Origin: Pomphorhynchus laevis
Taxonomy: Eukaryota > Acanthocephala > Palaeacanthocephala > Echinorhynchida > Pomphorhynchidae
Length of the DNA stretch: 64,000 nt
Direction: 5' to 3'
Assembly (NCBI GenBank): GCA_012934845.2
Contig: WNNJ02002393.1
Span: forward strand, 62,001-126,000
This document shows, piece after piece, positions 54,760-64,000 of this stretch. The number at the start of each line of letters is the position of its first letter. The first letter of the stretch is position 1. The position numbers and the translations under genes are program-made. The notes under the pieces are model-generated. The model was not told where the DNA came from. It saw nothing but the letters and a program-made list of their open reading frames with translations, and did no database searches.

Positions 54760-56048
54760 CGAATTTTTGGCCTTGTGTGAAGAACGTGAAAATTTCCGTT
54801 GATTTTACGTATAGATAAGGATGACTCGCCGTTTGTTTCACGTCGATGTTTTTCAATGCGAGCTAAATTGAGCTGGGCAATATCAGAAGGGGAGCGGTCA
54901 GGAAAGATACGGCAAGTAGATGAAGTGGTAAGAAGTTTAAAACGTTGGGAGAGTACCGAAGAGGCATGTGAACTATGTCGGAAAACGATTTTTAAGAGTG
55001 GAGGACTGAGATGATTTGATTTAGTGGATTTGTTTAAACGAATAAAGGATACAGGAGCGATATTATTGAAGAGTGATGGGTTATCATCAGGAAGAATGGT
55101 TGCTAGGATAGACCTGAAAGCAGATACATCATCATCGAGGCGAGATTGTGGAGAAGCAGATTCGGAAAGCTTTAAGTTTGATATGATTATACAGCGATCG
55201 CGCGAAGGAAAACGATTTCGTGGAAGTGGTGGACGGACAGAGCTGGTTGGAGTCGAGGTAGATGAGCAGATAGAAGTGGAAATGACAGGGGTGCTTGATA
55301 AAGAATTAATATTGGTTGGAGCAAGTGTGACAGGAGCGGGGTGTTGAATCGGTTGATCAGAGATGTGACTGGATATGATTTTAAATGAAGGATGTAACTT
55401 ATTGGGAAGTGTTACGTGGGAGGTAGAGTAAGGAGAATTAAAATAGGTTGGGGCATGAGTGACAGGAATGGAGTGTTGAATTAGTTGATCGGAAATGTTA
55501 CTGGAAATGATTTTGATGGAAGGGTGTAAATTATTGAGAGGTGATACAGGGGGGGTCGAGTAAGGAGTTCGTGAGGAGAATAAAGAAGTTTGAGATTTAT
55601 TTAGATTGGGGGAGGAATAGGAAAGAGGAGGTACGAGATGAAAAGCTTTGCCGTTAGCATTGTTAGAATGAGAAAGATTAATGGAAGTTTGGTACGTAGT
55701 TGAACGAGGAGTGTGTGAGAGAGTAGGTTCAATAATGGGATTATATGATGCGAAGTCAGGTGTTGATGCGAGGGAAACATCTAAAACAGCATTGGTCTGA
55801 GTGGTAGTGTGTGATACAGGAGTAGATGAGCAGGATAACTGTAGTAGTCGTACTGATGTACAAAAACCGCAAGTGAAATGTTTAAGTTTATACACTGAGT
55901 GGTCGGATATTTTAACACGAACAAGTGTCCATACATCGCAATCTTTGGAATCGCATCCAACTTCAAAGCTGGTATAACCATCATTGCATTTAGATGTGGA
56001 AGATTGTTGATCAGGAACAGGGATCTGAGATCGCGCTTTTTTAGGCAT
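54723..56048 (-). CDS. ORF1: nucleic-acid binding protein of lineage E LINE
   Basis: The ORF has 441 codons from MPKKARSQIPVPDQQ. Cys32, Cys37, Cys60 and Cys63 in a CDSKDCDVW...FTCGFC setting suggest a zinc-binding fold. A long Ser/Thr/Pro-rich linker with two tandem near-repeats (NNLHPSIKIISSNISDQ and NKLHPSFKIISSHISDQ) follows. The C-terminal RRM-like block is RNRFPSRDRCIIISNLKLSE, RLDDDVSAFRSIL and LLKIVFRHSSHASSVLSQRF, ending with basic RPKIRWRPIS. It probably coats element RNA. It overlaps ORF2 by 37 nt in a different frame. Confidence 0.8.
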   Translation of the reverse strand: MPKKARSQIPVPDQQSSTSKCNDGYTSFEVGCDSKDCDVWTLVRVKISDHSVYKLKHFTCGFCTSVRLLQLSCSSTPVSHTTTQTNAVLDVSLASTPDFASYNPIIEPTLSHTPRSTTYQTSINLSHSNNANGKAFHLVPPLSYSSPNLNKSQTSLFSSRTPYSTPPVSPLNNLHPSIKIISSNISDQLIQHSIPVTHAPTYFNSPYSTSHVTLPNKLHPSFKIISSHISDQPIQHPAPVTLAPTNINSLSSTPVISTSICSSTSTPTSSVRPPLPRNRFPSRDRCIIISNLKLSESASPQSRLDDDVSAFRSILATILPDDNPSLFNNIAPVSFIRLNKSTKSNHLSPPLLKIVFRHSSHASSVLSQRFKLLTTSSTCRIFPDRSPSDIAQLNLARIEKHRRETNGESSLSIRKINGNFHVLHTRPKIRWRPISPPCLLR

Positions 56049-56101
56049 GACCTTTTATCGATAGATTGAGCTCAATCCGCGAGCGTAGCGAGCGGAACTG
56101 A

Positions 56102-58630
56102 CAGGAATAATCTGGAATGTAAGATGTTGTAATCAAGGATAGTAGTTCTTCCAAGTCAGATGTGGATTTGTGGAATTTTCTTACAAATGATCTCATGTTA
56201 GAGCAACATGTGCAGTCGCCCACCAGATTCGCGCAAAACCAGGAATCTTGTCTAGATTTGGTATTTTCCAAATTAATTACAAGTGTGGGTAATATGAGCT
56301 ATCAGAGTCATATTGGATTGAGCGATCATTGCATGATCTTATTCAATTATTTTTCTAGGTGTCTGATCCCAAAACTGGAAAATTTGATAGTGTCGAAAAG
56401 ATCTTGGCAACAAATTGATGAAGACTCATTACGAGAGGCGGCACTGAGAACATCATTCAACTGTGCTAGTGAAGACATTGAGGTAAGGTGGCATGTTATT
56501 GAATCAGGTTTAGTAGCTCTTGCAGATAAGTTTGCACTACTCCGTAGAGTACCGAAAAGTAAAGCTAAATACCCTCCTTGGTTTGACACTGAATTGCGAT
56601 ATGCTCTCAAACATAGGAATCGTCTATTTGAACTAAGCCATCATCAGAATAATTTTAAAAAGCGGTATACAATGTTCCGAAATTTCGTCAATCGCCTTAA
56701 GATTACAAAAAGGCAAAGTTTTGAAGATCAATTAGCTTTACAAATTGATACCGAAGCAAAAAAAATGGGCTTATGTGAAATGATCCAGAGCTCTGCTACC
56801 AGCTATTTCATCTTTAAGAGACGGTAACACTCGAGTGACATCGCCAGACAGCATGACAGAAGTGTTTGCATCCGCTTTTGAGCTAACACCAGATGCTTTC
56901 TCTAGCATATGTGGAGATGCAGCATCACAACAGGTAGAAATTGGTTCTCCAGTTTTAACGATAACAGCACATGAGGTTTTTGTTGAATTGGCTAGGTTAT
57001 CTAGATCATCAGCGGCAGGCCCCGATGATATTCACCCCCAACTTCTTAAGTTACTTGCTCCTGTTCTGGCTGAGCCATTAGCCTCCATATTTTAGCTGAG
57101 CTTGCGCATTTCGAAGTTACCTGCTGCCTGGAAAAAAGCGATTGTAGTACCAATTTATAAAAATGGTGAAAAAGATGATCCGAATAACTATAGGGCAATA
57201 AGTCTAACTAGTGTTGTATGCAAAGTGATTGAGGGCATACTAAACAGACGCATATATGATCATTTGAGTTCGCTGAAAATTCTCAAAAATGCACAGCATG
57301 GATTTAGCCCTCGGCGTTCATGTCTTACAAACTTATTACATGCTCGTGAAGATTGGGTTGGACATGTTGCTAACGGGTACTGTATCGACGTAATATTTCT
57401 TGACTTTAGTCGGGCTTTTGATAGGGTGCCCCACAAAATGCTAATTTCCACCCTTGAGTCTTATAAAGTCAATCGCTCTATTATAAGCTGGATTCAAGAT
57501 TTTCTTAAAGATATATCCTTTGCTGTTCGTGTAGGTCAATGCCTATCGTCTTATCGTCCTATCACCTCAGGACTACCACAGGGATCAGTCTTAGGACCAT
57601 TGTTGTTTAACATATTTATAAATCAGCTACTAGATTTAATTGAGGATTGTAGTGTTTTAGCTTTTGCCGATGATGTAAAGGTATGGAAATTGATTAAAGC
57701 CAACAAGAATCGAAATGACTTTCAAAATATCCTAAACATTGTTTATCGATGGTCTTTAAACACTGGAATTGTATTGAATATTAAAAAGTGTGCACATATG
57801 AGATTAGGTCATAGCAATGTGAGTCAAGAATATTTTATTGGCGATGAGTTTGTTGTTTCCACGCAGTCCATTCTGGATCTTGGTATAATTGTTCAAAATA
57901 ATCTGAAAACACGTGCTAACACTGATAGGATTTGTAACGCAGCAAGAAGAATGACCTATATTGTCAAAAATTGCTTTAAAGATTTATCTCCCGTTTGTGT
58001 TGTGCGTTTATATAATGCTCTTATAAGACCGATATTAGAATATATGTCGCCAGTAGTCTTTCCGTGTACGCGTACAGAACTTGATCAATTAGATCGCATA
58101 CTTCGACGGTTTACGAAGTTATGTCCTCAGGTACGATATCTTCCATATGAGGCACGAATAAAAAGTTTGAATATGCCGACAGTGCGTGAAAGGTTCCTTC
58201 TTTTCGACCTTCTAGCTATGTATCGACTAGTTAATAAAGATGAAAACTTCCCAGTAAATAGAGTTGAACTCATGAACGGGATGGACGTCGAGGGCACTCG
58301 AAAGTACTAGTAGTACATGAGCACGGAAAATACCCTCGTCATTTCCGACTGTCTCATCGAGCGGTGAATATTTGGAATCGTCTTCCAGTTGATGTCGTTG
58401 CGGTGCATACAATCAATGAATTTAAATCCAATATAAAGAACTGGATTCGAAATGAGAACGAATGGTGGTTGCTGCAGTACCCATGGTTCTGATATATATA
58501 ATGACCGATTTTTTTGATTTTTTTCTTGTATTTATTTGTTTTTTTTGTGAGCAGTCAAAACAGCCTTATGGCTATGACCTGTAGTAATAATGATGAATAA
58601 TAATATTTTTAATAATAATATTTTTTTATA
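56102..58630 (+). pseudogene. CR1-like LINE (lineage D), rest of endonuclease, RT and 3' end
   Basis: It resumes with DVVIKDSSSSKSDVDLWNFL, HVQSPTRFAQNQESCLDLVF and SDHCMIL, completing the endonuclease. The RT follows: SSAAGPDDIHPQLLK, KAIVVPIYKNGEKDDPNNYR, motif A FLDFSRAFDRVPHKM, motif B SGLPQGSVLGPLLFNIF, motif C LAFADDVKVWK. RT catalytic motifs are intact across a 402-codon open frame (57102-58310). Stops or frame changes lie near 56827, 57095 and 58310. The end reads FRLSHRAVNIWNRLPVDVV and NWIRNEN, then a 3' UTR with GCCTTATGGCTATGACC and an AATAATG-rich tail. Confidence 0.8.
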
Positions 58631-58639
58631 AAGAAAAGT

Positions 58640-61185
58640 TGAGTCAATGTACAAATATTCACAAAAAAAATTTTAACTGTTCTTGACATCTTCAAATTGA
58701 TTATTATCAATTGAAGATAATCGACTTGCGCGTATAGTAAAGTGACCCATCTTAGCCATTAGAAACGATACATGGCAACGCAAATTTGCAATTATATCGC
58801 TGTAACCATTTTGATATGTCTCCGATTTTCTGGCAAAATATTTTAGCAAGATGTCCGTTGCCGGTCTAATTCCTCCACAAAGCAGAGAAGACAAGAGGTA
58901 CAAAAGAACCGTTCTCGATTGTTTGAATGCGTTCAAGATATATATTATTTTTCCTTTGTTCATGATATACGAAACTAGACGATGCATTTGGATATGAAGG
59001 AGCAAAGTTATTAAAAACACATGTCGGAATACGACCGCTCCAACAATTCCCCTACACCAGTGCATGAGAAGTCTACTCGTGGTGAACGCTCTCTGGTTGT
59101 ATTTGTTTGCAAAAATTTGTGAATCAGCAACAGGTAGTAACACTGGTTCTATTGCTACCTTAGCACCGATATTTTCAGCAAATTTCACTATCAAATCCTG
59201 GGTTGCGTTGTGACGTATTATCGGCAGCCCTCCATTCTTACAAGACAAAATATGAGGGATACTAGCTTTTTCGCCACACCTACAATACGATAGCGCATCT
59301 CCAGGATAGCTGTTGTATCTAACCGCCATTGCATCCTGAAACTGTTTATGGCTAAGGAAAAATCCTTGATGAACATTCGGTTTAACTGTGATCCATGATG
59401 ATGTACCAGTGGTATATGCACTATCGAACACACGGCGTATTGTCTCATCGGAAGATTCAAGTATTTGTGTTTTTGTTTATACTAATTTCAATCGGTTATC
59501 TTTCTTAATCGCTCGACCAATCTCTTCCTGCTCAATTCTTGTTTTCTCTGAGCCCAGGTTTTTATAGAATGGTTCACATAATTTGACAGAATTGTCGTAA
59601 CGTTCAGTAGTTTCGTCTAAGGGATCGTCAATACCCAAACCACCTAATTTGACAGGTAACACATAAGCTTTAGCTACGAAACTACTAAGAACATATATTC
59701 CAAGTATTTTTGGTAATAATTTCGTCTTTAAAAATTGTTATTGGATCAAAAATGCTTGACTTCACAAGACATGTTCTTTGGATAAATTTCCACTTATGTT
59801 GTATCGATTTTGTTAGTAGAGAAAAAACGACATGTGAATTTTGTTCAGCAAGACTGTTCAATTTCTCGAGCAACAAGTACCATTTTTTAACAGCACTGTT
59901 CGTATGTTCATCAATAAACTCTTCAGAACCTATGTAACTTCCTAATAATTGAATTCCCTCTGTCTCAATGTTGATGTTATTACCCGCAAAAAATCAGTAT
60001 TACTCAAGTTGTTTTCGGAATGAACAAGCAAGTAATTTTTTTTGATTTAAATGAAAACCAAAATTAGGGCCAGACAAGGTTAATATATCCCAGACGATTT
60101 TTAAATCTGAAATTTTCTCGACAAAACACGCGTCGTCTGCATACCATTTTTGTGTTAGCTCGGATATCTCGTGTTTAATTTTAGAACTAAGAGGTAGAAT
60201 CGCTGCGGCGAAAGCGGACATTGCAAGAGAATCCCCTTGCGTAAAACCTTGAGAAGAGTACACGACTTCATCACCAACTGAAAGCGTGGATTGACTTAAA
60301 TATTCATTCCTCAAAATTTGAGACAAAGCAGGACATACGTAATCCATATTCTTAAGGGCTAGCATCCGATTAACGCAGTTAAAAGCATTTCTGGCGTCTA
60401 TACTCAAAATACACATATCCGCGGAGTCATTAAACGCTTTACGGATCGAATGAATTACAAACTCAGCACCACATCTTTGACCCGCACACATTTGTTCGAG
60501 GCTGCACACTGAAATTAGATCATTTTTTATTATTCTATTGATAAGTTTTCCTGATATACGCCGCAGAACTTCGCCGATTCCAATGGGTCTGATGCTTGGG
60601 CATTTATTCAACGGTATTAGACGCGATGCAGTTAGAGCTGTCATAAAAATTGGATCGATATTGTGTGATGCAATTTGTGTTGGCATGGCCGCAACGTTGT
60701 TTGCAAGTTTGACAGATTACTTTCCGAAGTTCATCAGAAATGATCTCCACATTTGAGCATTTGTACCAGACGAACCAGCAGCACCTTGTGTGACTTTACA
60801 TTCCCTGATTACGTCCTCACCTGTGATCTTCGCGAATCTAATGTAATGACTCTCTTCATGACGATCAAGGGGACCATGTAATAATTCATCGACGTTTATG
60901 CCTGTTGCATTTGGGTGTAGTTCTTTTAATTTCTCTCTGACCGTGCACGTATCAATATGATCGTTTAAGTCCATGATTTGTGCTGATATTTCAGATCTTG
61001 CTTCAAGAAGATTTGTCGCTTGTCTAATGTTTCCATGTTTTACTAATTTTACGATTTTATTATAAACGTTTCCTATTGATTTGTACATTCTCGTTATGTT
61101 CTACTGTAAGTATGCAGCTTCGTCCATCAGTAACTCAAATTCTCTGGCTTTCCACATTGACAAACGTCTCTCGAAGAGTTTTCTT
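58640..61185 (-). pseudogene. RLE-group LINE (lineage B), another full-length-like copy
   Basis: Ordered pieces: KIVKLVKHGNIRQATNLLEA, GAAGSSGTNAQMWRSFLMNF; then after a break LTASRLIPLNKCPSIRPIGI, motif A LSIDARNAFNCVNRML, motif B SSQGFTQGDSLAMSAF, motif C QKWYADDACFVE. The thumb has VKLGGLGIDDP. The C-terminal CCHC CRCGEKASIPHILSCKNGG and PIIRHNATQD are clear, but the nuclease aspartate region is frameshifted. About six breaks in total. The 5' end is interrupted near 61190 by the tail of an E-type fragment. Confidence 0.8.
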
Positions 61186-61189
61186 AGAA

Positions 61190-61850
61190 AAAAGATTTAT
61201 TTTAAAGTGGCAAATGCGTGCCAGCGCACGCTTACATGACCACAACAAAACAAGACTGTGAATCAGGTGTCGAGAAGGTGTGAACGGAAGAGGTGTGATC
61301 AGGTTTGAATGACTGTGAATTGAAAATCAGGTTTGAAAACTGTGAATCAGGTTTGAATGTAAAAAAGGAGGGGGCGCGGCGGACGTCGAGAGAGAGTTGA
61401 TTCCAGGCGAGTGAGGCGGCGACGAGGAAGGATCGGAGACCGTAGTTGTTGGAGTAATTAGGAAAGTAGAGTAAGAGGGTATGACAGGCACGAAGCGATA
61501 GCGAGGTGGGGCGAATATCGTCTAAGAAAGGAAGGTTGATGAACGATGGGGGAGCCGACAGCGATGAGACGAAAAGTAACGAGAAGAAGGCGGAGTTTGA
61601 TGCGGATGTAGATGGTTGGCCAGGAGAGTTGGGCAAAATATGTCGATGTGTGGTCAAAGCGACGGAGACGAAAGAGCACTCGAACAGCGGTGTTGATTAT
61701 TCGTTGTAGGGGTAGGATGATGGATTTTGGAGAATTGGCGAAAAGGCTAAGGCAGTAATCGATTTTAGGGAAAAGAAGCGATGAAAGAAGAGACATACAA
61801 GAACGGAAGTCGATAAGGGGGCGGATACGACGGATGTCACGGAGAATTAA
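61190..61850 (-). pseudogene. L2/CR1-like LINE (lineage E), 3' segment of head-to-head pair
   Basis: It covers the end of ORF2 from LILRDIRRIRPLIDFRSCM to the normal C-terminus and the 3' hairpin tail (61216-61231). Near 61300 a GATCAGGTTTGAA-type sequence is repeated several times, breaking the frame. It abuts the 5' start of an oppositely oriented E segment at 61851. Confidence 0.8.
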
Positions 61851-64000
61851 GTAAGAAAACAACTAAGACCGACACCAACTTTAGACAACTGCAAGTACAG
61901 TGCTCGATACACGACTGCAGCGTGTGGACAACAATCATCTGCGACAAGAATAAGGCTAAAGAAGACTTCGTATGTGGTTTTTGTGCCAACAAACTAATCT
62001 GCAACCTTTCCAATAAGCACATATCAACATCCAACACGTCAACTCAAACTACCCCCGTCGTTTCTAATGTCCTTTCTCCACCCACCGACCCTGCCACCAT
62101 ATACACTTCCTATTCCATGTAATCTTCACTCCCCGACACCCCACGTCCCGTCCTTCCCGTCTCGTTTCTCAATAACTTGCATCCATTAATCAAAATCACC
62201 TCCACCACCTCCACTATCCTTCCACTCATAACCTTTCCTCACATCGCTTGCCACCCTCTTTATTATCATTATCCTCTATGTCTCCCGTCGTCAAACCAAA
62301 TCCCTCCAAATCATCAACTGAAAGCTCTTCTATCGTGATCTCACCTACTCACGTCAGTCGTCCTCCTTTACGGAAGCGCTTTGCTTCTCGCGATCGTTGC
62401 GTCATTGTTACTAATATCACGCCTTCTAACTCCTTATCTCCACAAGCACGTCTGGACCACGATGTTTCCCCCTTCAGATCCATTCTCTCGTCTATTGTTC
62501 CTGCGAATAAACCATCCGTTTTCAAGGACATTTCTCCTGTCGCATTCATCCGTCTAAACAAATCTTCTCAATCTAATCCTTCCCAGCCCCCTCTCCTAAA
62601 AATTGTTTTCAAGCATCGCTCTCACGCGTCTTCTGTCCTCTCTCAGCGATTCAAACTCATGTCATCTTGAACCACTCGAATTTTCCGCGATAGCGCCCCT
62701 TCTGAAATCGCTCAAACCTCTTCAGCCCGCATCGAAAAGCGTCGTCGCGAGGAAAACGGCAAAACATCACTTTCCATCCAAAACATAGACAAAAATTTTC
62801 AAGTTGTACACACCCGTCCAAAAATTCGATGGCGCTCCATTTCTCCTATGTGTCTTCTCCACTAGACTCTTTCGCCACAGCACACTGTTTCCGCCTCGGC
62901 CTCCTCAACACTAGATCTATTCTCAATAAATCCGATCTTATCCTCAACCTATTAACCAAGCAATCCATCGATCTCTTCTGCCTCACCGAATGCCGGCACT
63001 CAGATTCCGACGACCTTTCCATTCGCCGTCTGCTCTCTGCCGGTTGCTCCCTAGTCGAATCCGCCCGCCCCCTCAGCTCATGCCCTTCTAAATCCTCTAA
63101 TCATGGCGGCATCGTCGCATTCGCGCGTCACCCCGCGTCTCTTCGCAAAATCAATCCCCCTTTCAGTCCTTGCTTCTTTTGGATTGCTCACGTGTCGTTA
63201 TTCTGACCGGATCACTCTAGATCTCGCAATTGTATACCGTCCTGGTTCATCATCTCCTACAGCCTTATTTTTTACCGAACTCGCTGACCACATTTCTCAT
63301 TGTTCTTTGTCCTCAATCCCTTCAATCGTTCTAGGCGACTTCAATATCGGCCTAGACCGCCCCTCTTCCACAGATACCATCCGCTTCATCAACATTCTAT
63401 ACAACTACAATTACAATCTATTCTCAACTGCCCCCACACATATACTTGGTGGGGCACTCGACATCATCGCTGTCCCCGATCATTTTGCTGCCTACACCTC
63501 ACTGTCCATCTCTGATCCTGGTCTATATGATCACTTTCTTATCACTCTTGATCTCACTCGCAACCACACCCCTCCTCACACACCTACAATCCTACGTTGC
63601 CCTTGGAGAAATCTTGACCTCTCCTTTCTCCGCTCTGCCTTACTCAAATCGTCTCCATCATTACCCACAATAACATATTCATCTCCTCAAGATCTCGCCT
63701 TTCTTGTCGACTCTGAACTCTCATCAAATCTCGATATTCTCATGCCCTTCAAGTCTCACCCACACCGTCGCTTGCACCGTGCCCCATGGTTGGACATCCA
63801 ATGTCTACTCTCAAAGCGTCGACTCCGCCATGCTTTTCGAGTCTATCACCGCTCTCTCAGACGCGATTTCCGCTCGATCACTCCGTCTTTCCGTGATTCC
63901 TATCTTGCTCTTCGCCTGTCTCATCTCAACCTACTACGTACCATATGGAACTCCTTCTGGCAGCATAAAATCATCACTTCATTCAACTCTAAGACTCTCT
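61851..64000 (+). pseudogene. L2/CR1-like LINE (lineage E), 5' segment of head-to-head pair, runs off window
   Basis: It begins ~8 bases into ORF1 (GTAAGAAAACAACTAAGACC). ORF1 is recognisable through FVCGFCANKLIC and RKRFASRDRCVIVTNITP to HRSHASSVLSQRFKLM. ORF2 starts near 62850 with LGLLNTRSILNKSDLILNL, LTECRHSDSDDLSIRR, GGIVAFARHPASLRK, and later DFNI and GGALDIIAVPDHF. It is closely related to the 39.6-43.5 kb copy. Several frameshifts are present, and it continues beyond the window edge. Confidence 0.85.

Larger units (their letters stand above)
51779..56101 (-). mobile_element. L2/CR1-like LINE (lineage E), both ORFs open
   Basis: The copy runs from a 5' end reading CAGTTCCGCTCGCTACGCTC on the minus strand to a 3' tail with a 7-bp hairpin GCGTACA-AGC-TGTACGC (51804-51820) and two tandem GCCACATTRATT units. 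ORF1 and ORF2 are uninterrupted and overlap by 37 nt. It interrupts the D element together with the adjacent B copy. It differs enough from the 32-43 kb E copies to be a separate subfamily. Confidence 0.85.

Noticed and set aside
54799-55347. Open plus-strand frames inside the intact E element, and similar antisense frames at 35018-35339, 47003-47254 and 61506-61709
   Set aside because: They are antisense shadows of RT or ORF1 coding sequence with charged, low-information translations.
1-64000. tRNA, rRNA or snRNA genes as LINE targets
   Set aside because: I scanned for tRNA-like B-box sequence and conserved rRNA or snRNA blocks next to the RLE-type elements and saw none.

Overview
This window looks like repeat-dominated, AT-rich genomic DNA from an invertebrate animal, probably an arthropod (low confidence; inferred only from the mix of element families). 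Almost everything recognisable is a non-LTR retroelement, a fragment of one, or a junction between them. I see no rRNA, tRNA, CRISPR array, bacterial operon, LTR element or virus-derived gene. Host-derived sequence is limited to a ubiquilin-like pseudogene (8.6-9.6 kb, with a second partial copy of its 3' end) and two candidate coding exons near 27.7-28.5 kb.

Five retroelement groups recur. (1) A Penelope-like element of the permuted type, with GIY-YIG nuclease before the reverse transcriptase (RT). It has one uninterrupted 904-codon ORF (2.6-5.35 kb), flanked by repeats that can fold into a hammerhead-like RNA, and many truncated copies between 8 and 27.7 kb. (2) Endonuclease-type non-LTR elements with a C-terminal CCHC plus PD-(D/E)XK-like nuclease (called RLE group here), in two lineages: 'H' (2.1, 5.7, 17.1 and 24.1 kb) and 'B' (11.7, 15.3, 30.2, 36.1, 38.2, 48.4 and 58.7 kb). 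(3) L2/CR1-like two-ORF elements with an APE endonuclease, called 'E'. The copy at 51.8-56.1 kb has both ORFs open. (4) More diverged CR1-like elements, 'C' and 'D'. (5) One 5'-truncated RTE copy with a perfect 15-bp target duplication.

Layout. 0-1.86 kb is AT-rich with a duplicated ~200-bp block. 1.86-7.6 kb is the Penelope-like element lying between the two parts of an H element. 7.8-13.3 kb lies between ~135-bp inverted repeats and holds the ubiquilin pseudogene, the RTE copy and the 3' end of a B-lineage element. 13.3-27.7 kb is a mosaic of Penelope-like 3' fragments in both orientations, with a ~1.5-kb inverted repeat and an ~850-bp direct duplication. 28.6-45.6 kb is C, B and E copies inserted into one another. 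45.7-58.6 kb is one D element split by E, B and E insertions. 58.7-64 kb is another B copy, then a head-to-head pair of E segments that looks like one twin-primed insertion.

Two themes are not captured by ordinary annotation. First, conserved RNA structures occur at element ends: a hammerhead/pseudoknot-like fold at the Penelope-like termini, and a covarying hairpin at the 3' end of E elements. Second, perfect short palindromes and templated insertions are scattered through the window, including a 110-bp exact inverted copy of sequence lying 0.9 kb away. These look like snap-back or template-switch repair at breaks, possibly polymerase-theta-type end joining (inference).
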